Source: Pseudescherichia sp039594205
GTDB lineage: Bacteria > Pseudomonadota > Gammaproteobacteria > Enterobacterales > Enterobacteriaceae
Assembly: GCA_039594205.1 (NCBI GenBank)
Contig: JBCNNW010000005.1
Coordinates: 57,278 to 121,277 of the forward strand
Length of the DNA stretch: 64,000 nt
Reading direction: 5' to 3'
Part shown: positions 7,616 through 15,986 of the stretch, piece after piece
Position numbering within the stretch: position 1 is the first letter of the stretch
Layout: every line of letters begins with the position of its first letter
Position numbers and translations under genes: made by a program
The notes under the pieces: generated by a model
Told to the model about the DNA's origin: nothing
The model's input: only the letters and a program-made list of their open reading frames with translations
Database searches by the model: none

Positions 7616-10012
7616 TTACTTCAGACGGTAGGCTACCACGGCGTCGCCGCCTTTGGTGCCCAGCGAGCCGTGACCGCCCGCGGCAATAACGACGTACTGC
7701 TTGTTATCGCTGCCCAGGTAGGTCGCCGGGGTCGCCTGGCCGCCTGCTGGCAGCTCGGTTTGCCACAGCAGCTTACCGGTGTTGATGTCATAGGCACGGA
7801 AGAAGTTATCTGCCGTTGCGCCATGGAACACCACGTCACCCGCCGTCACCAGCGGACCGCCGTGAGCAACCATCCCCATCGGGAAGCCGATTGGGAAACG
7901 CCCTGGCAGGAATGTGGTGTTGAGGTTCTTGGTCGTGCCGACCCGACGCATCCACTCCGTCTTACCGGTGGTCAGATCGACACCCACCATCCGGCCCCAC
8001 GGCGGAGCGATACACGGAATGCCCAGATCGGAGGAGAGCTGCTGGATGTGGATCGCGTAGGTGCCCTGGAAGTTCTCATTCCAGTACGGCGAGTTCTCCT
8101 TAGTAAACAGACGCTCTTCTTCTGTCTGCGGGGTACGTTTGATCAGGTTATATTTGTAGGCCAGACGTACCGGCGAAGCGATCAGGATCTGACGCTCCGG
8201 GTCGATAGCCACTGAACCCCAGTTAAACACGCCGATGTTCCCCGGGAAGACAATAGAGCCGCCTTCGGTGGCTGGCGTCCACGGGTTACCGTCGTAGCGC
8301 AGCGATTTGAAATCGATACGGCAGGCCATCTGATCGAACGGCGTGATCCCCCACATCGCTTTTTCGCTCAGCGGATCGGGAATAAAGTTCAGCGCGGAGA
8401 CCGGCTGGGTCGGCGAGAAGTTCTCCCCGGTGATGCCGCCTTCGGTCGACACTTTCTGCTGGTTGATCGGGTAGACAGGCTCCCCGGTCAGACGGTTAAG
8501 CACAAACAGGTTGCCGGTTTTGGTCGGCAGGATAACGACCGGCTGTTTTTTGCCCTGGTAGTCGATATCCAACAGCGACGGCTGGGACGGGTTATCGCGG
8601 TCCCACAGGTCATGCTTCGAGGACTGGAAACGCCATTTGAACGCGCCGGTGTTGAGATCCAGCGCCACCAGCGTGTCGCGGAACTTCTCGGTGTTACTCT
8701 GCGGGTCGCGCTGAGTACCAACTTCATCCGGCGAGGCGTTGCCAAACGGCACGTAGACCAGGCCGTTTTTCAGATCGGCGCTGAGGGTAGCCCAGGCTAC
8801 AGGGGTATCCTGCGGGAAAGTCTGCCCGGCGGCAATCGGCTGGGTATTTTCAGGATTTGCCGGATCGAAGTTCCAGACCAGACGACCGGTTTCGGCGTCA
8901 AAGGCACGGATCACGCCAGACGGGTTACCGGCGTTATAGCCGTTGTCCATCACGGAGCCGCCAAGGATCACCAGCTTACCGGCGACCAGCGGGGCAGCGG
9001 TCTGCATCAGCGCGTGCGGACGAACGGTGCCCATGTTGTCATGCAGATCGACAATGCCGTTAGTACCAAAATCGGCGCACAGTTTACCGGTATCGGCATC
9101 CAGCGCGATCAGTTTTGCATCGGTAGTGGCGTTGAAGATGCGGCGAGTACAGGCCGCCGGTGCAGCGTTAGCGGCTGCTGGCTGAGCCGGGCTGCTGCTC
9201 TGCGCGGCTGCGCTGCCGTCGTAGTAGCTTACGCCACGGCAGGTCTGGTGCTGCTGGAGGTAAGAGCGATCCTTCTCAGGAACGTATTTCCACTTCAGCG
9301 CCCCGGTCTGCGGATCGAGAGCGTGTACTTCGTTGTGCGGCGTACAGAAGTAGAGCGCGTTGTTGACCTTCAGCGGCGTCGCCTCGAAGGTGTATTCGGT
9401 CGCATCTTTGCTGCTGTCGCGCAGGTCACCGGTGTGGTAGGTCCAGGCTACTTCCAGATCGCTGGCATTGTCTTTATTGATCTGGTTGAGCTTAGAGAAA
9501 CGCAGGCCGTTAGTGGTACCACCGTAGGCGGTCCAGTTGTTTTCCGCAACGTCAGCGCTGGAGGCGTTACGTGCAGTCGTAATGGTGCCCTCCTGCGGGT
9601 ACGGATCGTAGAAGCAGAGGCCGATCACCAGGGCGATCATCACCGCGACGGTACCGCCGAGGAAAGGATGGAAGCGACGCTCCCCGACACCATTGGCGCG
9701 GAATAGTGGACGCACTACCCACGGCATCGCCAGCCAGAGGCCAATGACGCCAATCAGATCGCCACGCGGGATCCACTGCCACTTATCAAAGCCGACCTCG
9801 TAGATGATCCAGGCCAGAACAATCCACATCAGCACCGCGTAGAGGCTAAGCGCAATGCGTTTGTTCAGGTAGAGCGTTACGGCGGTGGCAATCAGCCCCA
9901 CGGCCATCACGGCGTAGAATGGCGAGCCGCCGACCAGCAGCAGCTTCGCCCCCATATAGAGCATCGCGAGCCCAATGAGCGCGATGACAATACTTGTTAT
10001 TTTGTTAAGCAT
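7616..10012 (-). CDS. gcd: Quinoprotein (PQQ) glucose dehydrogenase, membrane-bound
   Basis: Oxidises D-glucose to glucono-1,5-lactone at the periplasmic face and passes electrons to ubiquinone. The 798 aa length matches E. coli Gcd (796). About five transmembrane helices occupy residues 1-140, followed by an eight-bladed propeller PQQ domain with repeated W-motifs (AWTYHTGDLRDSS, GALKWKY, GKLLWQTELPAGGQ). The C-terminus ends GGHGSLGTKGGDAVVAYRLK, as in Gcd. No pqq genes are in the window, so whether the enzyme is holo depends on the rest of the genome or on external PQQ. It is monocistronic, with a terminator at its 3' end. Confidence 0.97.
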   Translation of the reverse strand: MLNKITSIVIALIGLAMLYMGAKLLLVGGSPFYAVMAVGLIATAVTLYLNKRIALSLYAVLMWIVLAWIIYEVGFDKWQWIPRGDLIGVIGLWLAMPWVVRPLFRANGVGERRFHPFLGGTVAVMIALVIGLCFYDPYPQEGTITTARNASSADVAENNWTAYGGTTNGLRFSKLNQINKDNASDLEVAWTYHTGDLRDSSKDATEYTFEATPLKVNNALYFCTPHNEVHALDPQTGALKWKYVPEKDRSYLQQHQTCRGVSYYDGSAAAQSSSPAQPAAANAAPAACTRRIFNATTDAKLIALDADTGKLCADFGTNGIVDLHDNMGTVRPHALMQTAAPLVAGKLVILGGSVMDNGYNAGNPSGVIRAFDAETGRLVWNFDPANPENTQPIAAGQTFPQDTPVAWATLSADLKNGLVYVPFGNASPDEVGTQRDPQSNTEKFRDTLVALDLNTGAFKWRFQSSKHDLWDRDNPSQPSLLDIDYQGKKQPVVILPTKTGNLFVLNRLTGEPVYPINQQKVSTEGGITGENFSPTQPVSALNFIPDPLSEKAMWGITPFDQMACRIDFKSLRYDGNPWTPATEGGSIVFPGNIGVFNWGSVAIDPERQILIASPVRLAYKYNLIKRTPQTEEERLFTKENSPYWNENFQGTYAIHIQQLSSDLGIPCIAPPWGRMVGVDLTTGKTEWMRRVGTTKNLNTTFLPGRFPIGFPMGMVAHGGPLVTAGDVVFHGATADNFFRAYDINTGKLLWQTELPAGGQATPATYLGSDNKQYVVIAAGGHGSLGTKGGDAVVAYRLK

Positions 10013-10180
10013 GATTCCCCTGACATAGACAAATGTACAATTGAAACGTCGTTTTACAACAATTTCGAAACAATGTTACAACGATCACAAAAAAAATATA
10101 GAGTTAGCGTCGCTGCAAATTTGTCGTTTTGTGCGGGGAAAGGGTCAGAGCAGGAGTAACAGGCCCGAGGCGTAACGGTC

Positions 10181-10702
10181 TCAGGCGTTACGCATCAGGC
10201 CAAACAGCCAGTCATTATGTAGCTTACCCCTCAGCCGATAGCTTTCGTGCAATTCCTGCTCGAGGGTGAAGCCGACTTTTTCCAGCAGGCTGCGGGAAGC
10301 GAGATTACCTGCGGTGACGGTGGCAATAAGACGCTTGATCCTACCCTCGCGGAAGGCGTAATCGCAGACGGCTTGCAGGGATTCGGTGCCATAGCCCTGC
10401 CCCTGGGCGTCGGGCGCGAATAAAAAGCCCACTTCGGCGCAGTCGCTATCACGATGGATATAGCCCGTAACGCCCAGCCGTTTTCCGCTGGCCCTGTCAG
10501 AAACCACGAGGCACAGCCAGTGCGGGCTTTGGGGTGACCAGAGCGGCAGCCTTGAGGTAAACGCGGCGCGTATCTCCTCTTCCGTCGGCATATCCGCCAC
10601 GTAATACATCACCTGCGGGTCTGTCTGTAGCGCGTAGAAAAAGTCCCAGTCGCTCTCCGTAATCTGCGTGCAAAGAAGCCTGGCTGTCGTTATCGTTATC
10701 AT
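10181..10702 (-). CDS. GNAT-family N-acetyltransferase (RimJ/RimL type)
   Basis: A 173-aa GNAT protein beginning MITITTARLLCTQITESDW. It shows the acetyl-CoA-binding motif APDAQGQGYGTESL (Q-x-x-G-x-G/A) and the later ASRSLLEKVGFTLEQE segment of RimJ-like acetyltransferases. The target is unknown. Its ATG overlaps the stop of the upstream lipoprotein gene by 4 bases (ATGA), so it is the last gene of a four-gene low-GC unit that may be an accessory insertion. Confidence 0.88.
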   Translation of the reverse strand: MITITTARLLCTQITESDWDFFYALQTDPQVMYYVADMPTEEEIRAAFTSRLPLWSPQSPHWLCLVVSDRASGKRLGVTGYIHRDSDCAEVGFLFAPDAQGQGYGTESLQAVCDYAFREGRIKRLIATVTAGNLASRSLLEKVGFTLEQELHESYRLRGKLHNDWLFGLMRNA

Positions 10703-11040
10703 CGAGAAACCTCTGCGATAATTAAATGAGCTTCACTATCCGCGGATTTAATATCGTACGCAACAGAATATTTCTCGCCAGGTATAAATAAGTACCCAAA
10801 TAGCGGCAAACATTCACCCTTCGCTATATAAAAAGGGTTACTATCAAATATCTTATGGAGACCGTTACTATGGGTGCTATTAATTTCAATCGCTGTAATA
10901 TGTTCCTGTGGTTCAAGTGGCGACACTACACAAATATTACTTCCTCTCATTATTACTGTTGCAGACTCTCGCGGAACCAGCTTATCCCCTGGGCATCCAG
11001 TCAACAGGAACACAATAGCCATTGACATATACTTTTTCAT
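10699..11040 (-). CDS. Small lipoprotein, putative T6SS-immunity-type periplasmic lipoprotein (paralogue 1)
   Basis: A 113-aa protein with a lipoprotein signal (MAIVFLLTGC lipobox, Cys16) followed by PGDKLVPRESA. It shares a layout with the proteins at 31011-31391 and 32896-33300: LLxGCPG, then a strand ending IC-V-x-P, then ECLPLFGYLFIPGEKYSVAYDI near the C-terminus. I recall this family annotated in enterobacteria as a putative T6SS immunity lipoprotein; no toxin gene is seen here, so that role is inference. It overlaps the GNAT gene and follows two small membrane proteins. Confidence 0.75.
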   Translation of the reverse strand: MKKYMSMAIVFLLTGCPGDKLVPRESATVIMRGSNICVVSPLEPQEHITAIEINSTHSNGLHKIFDSNPFYIAKGECLPLFGYLFIPGEKYSVAYDIKSADSEAHLIIAEVSR

Positions 11041-11047
11041 TACAATC

Positions 11048-11245
11048 TTATCTCTTTTTTATGAATCTCATAATGAACATATATGCAGCAGTAGTGATAG
11101 CTATATTGACAGTAAAAATTGCGATGTAAACGGCCGTGCTTTGCGAACCGTTAACCAGCGACTCATAAGGCATAACCCGAAAAACGATCCAAAACAGCCA
11201 GGTAAACAAGAAGACCTTCAGGAACCGCCGGGCTATAGACGTCAT
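11048..11245 (-). CDS. Small membrane protein (unknown)
   Basis: A 65-aa protein with two hydrophobic helices (about residues 9-26 and 38-58) and basic ends (MTSIARRFLK, MRFIKKR). Its start overlaps the end of the upstream membrane-protein gene by 4 bases (ATGA), and the lipoprotein gene follows 7 bases after its stop. I recognise no family. Position in the cassette suggests it works with the neighbouring membrane protein and lipoprotein. Confidence 0.65.
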   Translation of the reverse strand: MTSIARRFLKVFLFTWLFWIVFRVMPYESLVNGSQSTAVYIAIFTVNIAITTAAYMFIMRFIKKR

Positions 11246-11571
11246 CCACTCTTTCGCATGATGGCCGGGCTTGCGGCGTTTAACGCAAGATGGTATGTCG
11301 TTATTAGTGCACTCAGTAACGGGATGCTGATTAGCGTATTAATTAAAAGGCTGAAGTAATCGGACACTGCCTCCCATGCCTCAGGATTTGGCTCCCCCTC
11401 AATTGCAGCAGTAAATCGCTGGGCGCTTTGATAGTCAAACTTATCCGTAATTGTGTCGACTAACCCACCGTAGGGCACCCATTTAGCCGCAAGAAACATA
11501 ATTACAATGAATAATGCAATTTTTATAACCGGGTTAAAGAGATCTTTTACTACCATTAGCCACTGCCTCAA
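11242..11571 (-). CDS. Membrane protein (unknown), first gene of the small cassette
   Basis: A 109-aa protein with an N-terminal helix (about residues 14-30), a charged central stretch (DTITDKFDYQSAQRFTAAIEGEPNPEA is split around residue 45-65) and a second hydrophobic region (about 72-95). The next gene starts inside its last codons. Low GC compared with the flanking signalling genes suggests a separate origin. Function unknown; the cassette of two membrane proteins plus an immunity-type lipoprotein could be an orphan immunity module. Confidence 0.65.
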   Translation of the reverse strand: MRQWLMVVKDLFNPVIKIALFIVIMFLAAKWVPYGGLVDTITDKFDYQSAQRFTAAIEGEPNPEAWEAVSDYFSLLINTLISIPLLSALITTYHLALNAASPAIMRKSG

Positions 11572-11597
11572 TAGCGCCGGATCGATATCTTCCTTTG

Positions 11598-12032
11598 CTA
11601 AGATGAAAGAAACTTTTTGAACGTGGTGACATTTTCTCCTGAATGGCGCTCTACATTCAACTCATCCACACAAAGTAAAATGAGTTTTAATCCCCTGCCA
11701 CTTTCTGAGAACGGAGAAACATCAGATAGGGGTTGATTACGCGCTTCCTCCAGGCGCTGAAGGGGGAATTCATCGCCGGCATCGGTAAATCGCACCGTGA
11801 CTTCCTGGCGAACAGCAGTAAATTGTACGCTAAACAGGCAGTGTTCATCCTCGTGAAGCGCATGGCGGATAATATTGGTTGCCGCCTCACATGCGGCAAG
11901 ATCGAGCGCAAAGCGCCACTCATCGCTAACGTGCAGCGGGGCCATCTTTTCTGCAAGCCAGGTAGCCAACGGCGAAAGCGAAGCCAGGGCAGCAGGGAGC
12001 GTGATAGCGTTAGGCATGGGCGCGTCACCCAT
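11598..12032 (-). CDS. Anti-sigma-factor-type ATPase / serine kinase (RsbW-like HATPase)
   Basis: A 144-aa single-domain GHKL ATPase of the RsbW/SpoIIAB class. The N-box is seen as ACEAATNIIRHAL, the second nucleotide-binding region as DAGDEF, and the glycine-rich lid as SESGRGLKLI. In partner switches such kinases phosphorylate the cognate STAS protein and bind a third partner. The ATG at 12032 overlaps the STAS stop codon (ATGGGTGA); a second ATG at 12017 is possible. It is the third element of a REC-PP2C/STAS/HATPase set. No sigma factor is adjacent, so the output is not obvious. Confidence 0.9.
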   Translation of the reverse strand: MGDAPMPNAITLPAALASLSPLATWLAEKMAPLHVSDEWRFALDLAACEAATNIIRHALHEDEHCLFSVQFTAVRQEVTVRFTDAGDEFPLQRLEEARNQPLSDVSPFSESGRGLKLILLCVDELNVERHSGENVTTFKKFLSS

Positions 12033-12363
12033 TTAGCTGAGCCAGCGCCGAAGCGCGGTCCGGACAGATGCGGAAGATACGATCCATACGGGTTAGCGTA
12101 AACATATTGTGGATGCCGGGATTGATGGCGCACAGCGTCATTTCGCCTCTGCCGTTCATCAACTTCAGCAGAGAAACCAGCATCCCCAGGCCGCTACTGT
12201 CGATAAATTCAATCTGACTAAAATCAATGATTAGCGCTTTTCGATCCTCGCCTATCTCACGGACAACCGCTTCCTTGAACGCTGCGGCTACCGAAGCGTC
12301 CAGCCTACGCACCGAGGGGGTAATAATATTCACGGTTAGCTCTCTTTCTGTATTCATATTCAT
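12025..12363 (-). CDS. STAS-domain anti-sigma-factor antagonist
   Basis: A 112-aa single STAS domain (SpoIIAA/RsbV type). The conserved loop IEFIDSSGLGMLV carries the phosphorylatable serine (Ser56 or Ser57) after an aspartate. Family logic: when dephosphorylated by the PP2C phosphatase it binds the RsbW-type kinase and frees that kinase's other target. It overlaps the upstream phosphatase gene by 4 bases and the downstream kinase gene by 8 bases, so expression should be stoichiometrically coupled. Confidence 0.93.
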   Translation of the reverse strand: MNMNTERELTVNIITPSVRRLDASVAAAFKEAVVREIGEDRKALIIDFSQIEFIDSSGLGMLVSLLKLMNGRGEMTLCAINPGIHNMFTLTRMDRIFRICPDRASALAQLNG

Positions 12364-13568
12364 TTTGTATCTCCTTTGCGCTCAATGATTAAGAGTGAGA
12401 CATCGTCAGCCATAGCGTGCTGCTCTGCGTTTTCACCGCTGCGCCAGTGGGTCAGATAGTGGCCAAACTGCGGTAAAAGCGCCTCTAATGCCAGACCGTT
12501 ACTGTCCCGTAGCCAGCGTTGCAGCCGCAGCTGCCCAAACTGCTCTCCGCCAGGATTTTCACACTCGGTAATGCCGTCGCTAAACAGGCATAGCCGCTCG
12601 CCGGGCTTCAGCACAAAGGGAACGTCGGACCAGGAGAGATCGGGCATTAACCCAACCGGTGCGCCCCCGCTACCCACTGCGTTAACCTCGCCAACAGGAC
12701 TTACAATAAACGGCGTAGGATGGCCTGCCTGGCACAGCTTCCCCTGCCCCGTATCCAGATCGATGACACCATAGATCATCGTGAAATAGCTGACGATCTC
12801 TGCCTCGTCACTACAAAAACGGCTATTAAGGATGCGTACAACCTCTGCCGGGGACGCTACGCCACCCTCTTCGGAATAGAGAAATCGCTCGACGGCCCGA
12901 CCGTGTAAAAACTGCCGGGCAACGGCAAGCGACATCATCGCCGCCCCGACGCCGTGACCTGATACATCGACGCAGTAAAACCCCAGATGATTATCCAGCG
13001 GAAAAACGTTAAAAATATCCCCGGACACCCACGCCGAGGGTAAAAAAAGCCAGTCGGAAAGGTAGTCCCGATAGTGAAGCTGGTGAGAAGGCAGTACCGA
13101 TTGCTGAATGCGTGCGGCAACCTCCAGATCCTGCTCAATTTGCCGCAGCGCCTCGCTCAGACGCGCATTGCGCGCAGCAAGCGTGGCCTCAAGAGAGAGG
13201 ATACGGGCGCCCGCATGCAGCCGCGCCCGCAGCTCCGTCTGCTCGACAGGCTTGCTGAGAAAATCATCCACACCGGCATCAAACCCCAGCGTCAGATCGC
13301 CCGGAGCTTCACGGGCAGTGAGGAGAATAAGATAGATGTAGTGACCAAACTGGCGACAACGTATCTCGCGGCATAGCGTCAGGCCGTCCATCTCTGGCAT
13401 CTCCCAGTCGCTGATCACCATGCTGAATGTCTGGCTGGCCAGCATCTCAAGGGCAACGACACCGTTTTCCGCCTCGCTCACGCGATATCCCCACTGGGCT
13501 AGCATGCGGGAAAGCAGTCGGCGATAGACAGGTGAGTCTTCAACAATCAGTACGGGTAGTGCTGACAT
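12360..13568 (-). CDS. Response regulator with PP2C (SpoIIE/RsbU-type) phosphatase output
   Basis: A 402-aa protein. An N-terminal receiver domain (residues 1-125) shows the acidic pocket (VEDSPVYRR), phospho-acceptor Asp54 (SDWEMPEMDG) and Lys near 107 (LSKPVEQ). A coiled linker (about 125-160) leads to a C-terminal PP2C domain with the metal-binding CVDVSGHGVGAAM and LFSDGITEC motifs. The architecture matches RssB/HsbR/RsbU-type regulators that dephosphorylate a STAS partner when their receiver is phosphorylated. The obvious partner is the overlapping STAS gene, and a plausible phosphodonor is the hybrid kinase with Hpt domain at 22489-25170. Confidence 0.93.
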   Translation of the reverse strand: MSALPVLIVEDSPVYRRLLSRMLAQWGYRVSEAENGVVALEMLASQTFSMVISDWEMPEMDGLTLCREIRCRQFGHYIYLILLTAREAPGDLTLGFDAGVDDFLSKPVEQTELRARLHAGARILSLEATLAARNARLSEALRQIEQDLEVAARIQQSVLPSHQLHYRDYLSDWLFLPSAWVSGDIFNVFPLDNHLGFYCVDVSGHGVGAAMMSLAVARQFLHGRAVERFLYSEEGGVASPAEVVRILNSRFCSDEAEIVSYFTMIYGVIDLDTGQGKLCQAGHPTPFIVSPVGEVNAVGSGGAPVGLMPDLSWSDVPFVLKPGERLCLFSDGITECENPGGEQFGQLRLQRWLRDSNGLALEALLPQFGHYLTHWRSGENAEQHAMADDVSLLIIERKGDTK

Positions 13569-13576
13569 GTCACCCC

Positions 13577-14476
13577 CTATAACGGTAAGAACCAGATAAG
13601 GCTAACAGTGCCTTCACGAAACTTCCCATTACCGCTCTGATGGCCGGGATAGCGGGTGCCGGAGAAGTTCGCATACTGGATAGAGAAAGAGCCTGGCGTA
13701 TAGCCTGCGTAGCCAAAACTGTAGCTGTAATCCCCGTTCCAGGGCTGCTGCTGGCTTCTGTCCGGGAACCAGAACGCCGTCGCGCGTACAAAGAAGTGCT
13801 GCTTAAACGTGTAGCCGCATCCCCCTAACATCACGTTTTTATCTTTCCGGATGTCGTTGCTGTCTAAATCGTAGTAGCGCGGAACCCAGCTGTAGCCTAC
13901 CTGGCAAATAATAGAGTCACCTTTATTGATCAGTAGCGTTTTCTCTACAGGCTTTGGCAGCGAAAATTTATAGGCCAGGGTCACAGCGCCCTGCTCAAAG
14001 TAGGTATGGCGACCGCCGCCTGATGTCCAGAAGCGATTATCGCCGTAGTTGCTATAAACCAGGCTGACCGTATTGGCATGCCAGTCGTCATAGCCAAAAC
14101 TGTATCGAAAATCGGCCGTGTAGCGGCTGGTGTCGGTCACCGGCAAACGCGATGTCACATTGGCGAACCAGTAGCTGTAGGGTGAATACTGCAGGCTAAG
14201 ATTTAACGTCTGGTTGTATTTTCTTTTCTGCTCCGCACTGTCCGAACTATTAGGGATGGTCATCCACTGCTCTTTCAATCCTGAGCTAAAGCTCAGTGCG
14301 CCAGAAAAAACGTCCTCATTACCTGAGAAAAGACGTCCCCAACGGCTGGTAAACACACCCGCCTGCACCGGCTCGCCATTCTTGTCACGTAATGGTTCTG
14401 CATCCTCCTTTTGTGCCGCCTCTGCTCCTGAGATCACGCACAACAGTGTGCAGGCCAGCAAATATTTATCCCGCAT
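13577..14476 (-). CDS. Secreted beta-rich outer-membrane-type protein (unknown)
   Basis: A 299-aa protein with a signal peptide (MRDKYLLACTLLCVISGAEA). The rest is built of alternating aromatic-rich strands (YTADFRYSFGYDDWH, NTVSLVYSNYGDNRF, SYSFGYAGYTPGSFS, EGTVSLIWFLPL), typical of an outer-membrane beta barrel. The start at 14476 is preferred because AAGGAAGAG precedes it; the frame extends upstream to 14509 without support. It sits between the OpgC-type gene (10-bp gap) and the phosphatase gene (8-bp gap), so an export or anchoring role for the locus polysaccharide is inferred. I know no named family. Confidence 0.75.
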   Translation of the reverse strand: MRDKYLLACTLLCVISGAEAAQKEDAEPLRDKNGEPVQAGVFTSRWGRLFSGNEDVFSGALSFSSGLKEQWMTIPNSSDSAEQKRKYNQTLNLSLQYSPYSYWFANVTSRLPVTDTSRYTADFRYSFGYDDWHANTVSLVYSNYGDNRFWTSGGGRHTYFEQGAVTLAYKFSLPKPVEKTLLINKGDSIICQVGYSWVPRYYDLDSNDIRKDKNVMLGGCGYTFKQHFFVRATAFWFPDRSQQQPWNGDYSYSFGYAGYTPGSFSIQYANFSGTRYPGHQSGNGKFREGTVSLIWFLPL

Positions 14477-14486
14477 GTGCTCTTCC

Positions 14487-15719
14487 TTAGTTAGGTATCC
14501 AGCGTGCACCGACGTTATATTTCGCCATCAGCCATAGTGCGCCCAGCGCTGTCGCGTGAACAAAGGTGTTCATAATCCAGTCCTGTCGCCACAGATCGAA
14601 GGTCACGAACTGGCTAACCACGAGCACAACGTACACATGCAAAATAAAGGTGTAGAGAGAGCGTTGCCCAAGCGGGATGAGAAACCATCCTGCAAGGCGA
14701 TAGATCGGCTGCCAGCACCGGGTCAGCAGCAGGTAGACCGTTACCATCAGGCAGATATCGTTTAGCACCCTTACTGGTCCCAGTCCGTTTTTCGCTGCCC
14801 ATGTGTGATAGAACGCGTTGAAGTCTGCAGGTGAAATGGTATGCATTAGCAGAGCGGGCGGCATAAAGGGGTTAGTGTGATTTTGTGCGACAAAACCCAG
14901 CATCAGCGCCACCAGCACCATCGCAGTAACGGTCACTTTTCCCGGCGGGGTACGGGCAAAGGAGATCAGCTCCTCTTTGTACCAGCCGCAGCTCATGCCT
15001 AATACGAAAATAAATTGCCAGGCCAGCAGCGGGAAGGCGAACTCAAACTCGGCTGCCGTCACGCGCACAGGCCAACGCTGCCAGCAGGCATAGACCAGCA
15101 GAGAGAGGCTTAACAGCCACAGCACCTTACCCTTCTGTAGCATCCCTAAAAAAAGCGGGCTGAGCAGAAGAAGAAAGATATAGAGTCCCAAAATCTGTGT
15201 CTGATGAGGCCCTATCTGTAGGTAGAGCACAATGTTGAACCACGTCTCCTTAATTTGCGGCGTAATGGGGTAGAGCGACCAACTCGTTCCCGAAAAGCGA
15301 TCGGTAAAATGGGTTACCTCAAAGACATTAATAAAAGAGATATATGCCAACCCTAAAAAGGAGAGGATGATGATGATATTAACGCGATATATTTTCCATG
15401 CCCGCAGATAAAGCCCCCAGGAAACGGTGAGCAAAACGACTTTACGTAGGCGGGCACGATTTAGCATACCTAACATAAATCCGGAGAGGATAACAAACCC
15501 CTCAGCGCCAGTGGTCAATCCAAATCGCTCCCAGGTGAATATATTAAATATCGACATAACTTCCGTGTGGGCCACAACCATCATAACCAGCGCAATACCA
15601 CGCATAAGATCGATTCTCAAATCACGACTGCCCGCCACTGAATAATGCCAGGTAGTTGATTTTTCGTTATTATTATGCGAGATCGCTGGCAAAACCTGGC
15701 TCATAGTCAGTCCGTTCAT
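14487..15719 (-). CDS. OpgC-domain integral membrane acyltransferase-like protein
   Basis: A 410-aa polytopic protein with about ten hydrophobic segments. The N-terminal DLMRGIALVMMVVAHTE and GFVILSGFMLGMLNRARL segments are characteristic of the OpgC/MdoC family (PF10129), which adds succinyl or other acyl groups to periplasmic glucans. Here it is probably the modifying enzyme for the polysaccharide made by the divergent GT2 operon. The ATG at 15719 or the internal ATG at 15704 (after GGACTGACT) could be the start. It is the first gene of the leftward operon. Confidence 0.85.
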   Translation of the reverse strand: MNGLTMSQVLPAISHNNNEKSTTWHYSVAGSRDLRIDLMRGIALVMMVVAHTEVMSIFNIFTWERFGLTTGAEGFVILSGFMLGMLNRARLRKVVLLTVSWGLYLRAWKIYRVNIIIILSFLGLAYISFINVFEVTHFTDRFSGTSWSLYPITPQIKETWFNIVLYLQIGPHQTQILGLYIFLLLLSPLFLGMLQKGKVLWLLSLSLLVYACWQRWPVRVTAAEFEFAFPLLAWQFIFVLGMSCGWYKEELISFARTPPGKVTVTAMVLVALMLGFVAQNHTNPFMPPALLMHTISPADFNAFYHTWAAKNGLGPVRVLNDICLMVTVYLLLTRCWQPIYRLAGWFLIPLGQRSLYTFILHVYVVLVVSQFVTFDLWRQDWIMNTFVHATALGALWLMAKYNVGARWIPN

Positions 15720-15986
15720 CCATTCTAATACACAGCGGGTTAATTATTTAAATAGCTCAAAGGCGTGCATCTGGCAATTTATGAGGCGATGATAAAAGAG
15801 TATTCCTCTCAGCGATCCTGGCTCAAAAATAGCTATTTTTTTGCCCTTTCTCCTGCTGGAAAGTTTGTCTCTGCGATCTACACTTAATTTACATTTTTGT
15901 TAGACGTTATCTTTTCTGGCGAGCCGCTCCCTGCTGGCAAAACGTCTTTAATTCAGAATTATTGCGGAATCAGGATATCCCTCGCT
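15720..15986 (+). promoter_or_regulatory. Divergent promoter region of the polysaccharide locus
   Basis: This 267-bp AT-rich gap separates the two divergent operons and must hold both promoters. I could not define a convincing -35/-10 pair by eye. An AGGA 11 bases before the GT2 ATG is its likely ribosome-binding site. Confidence 0.5.

Noticed and set aside
8612..9706. Long open frame (364 aa) on the plus strand inside gcd
   Set aside because: It is antisense to a well-conserved gene, has no family motif and arises from the GC-rich codon pattern.
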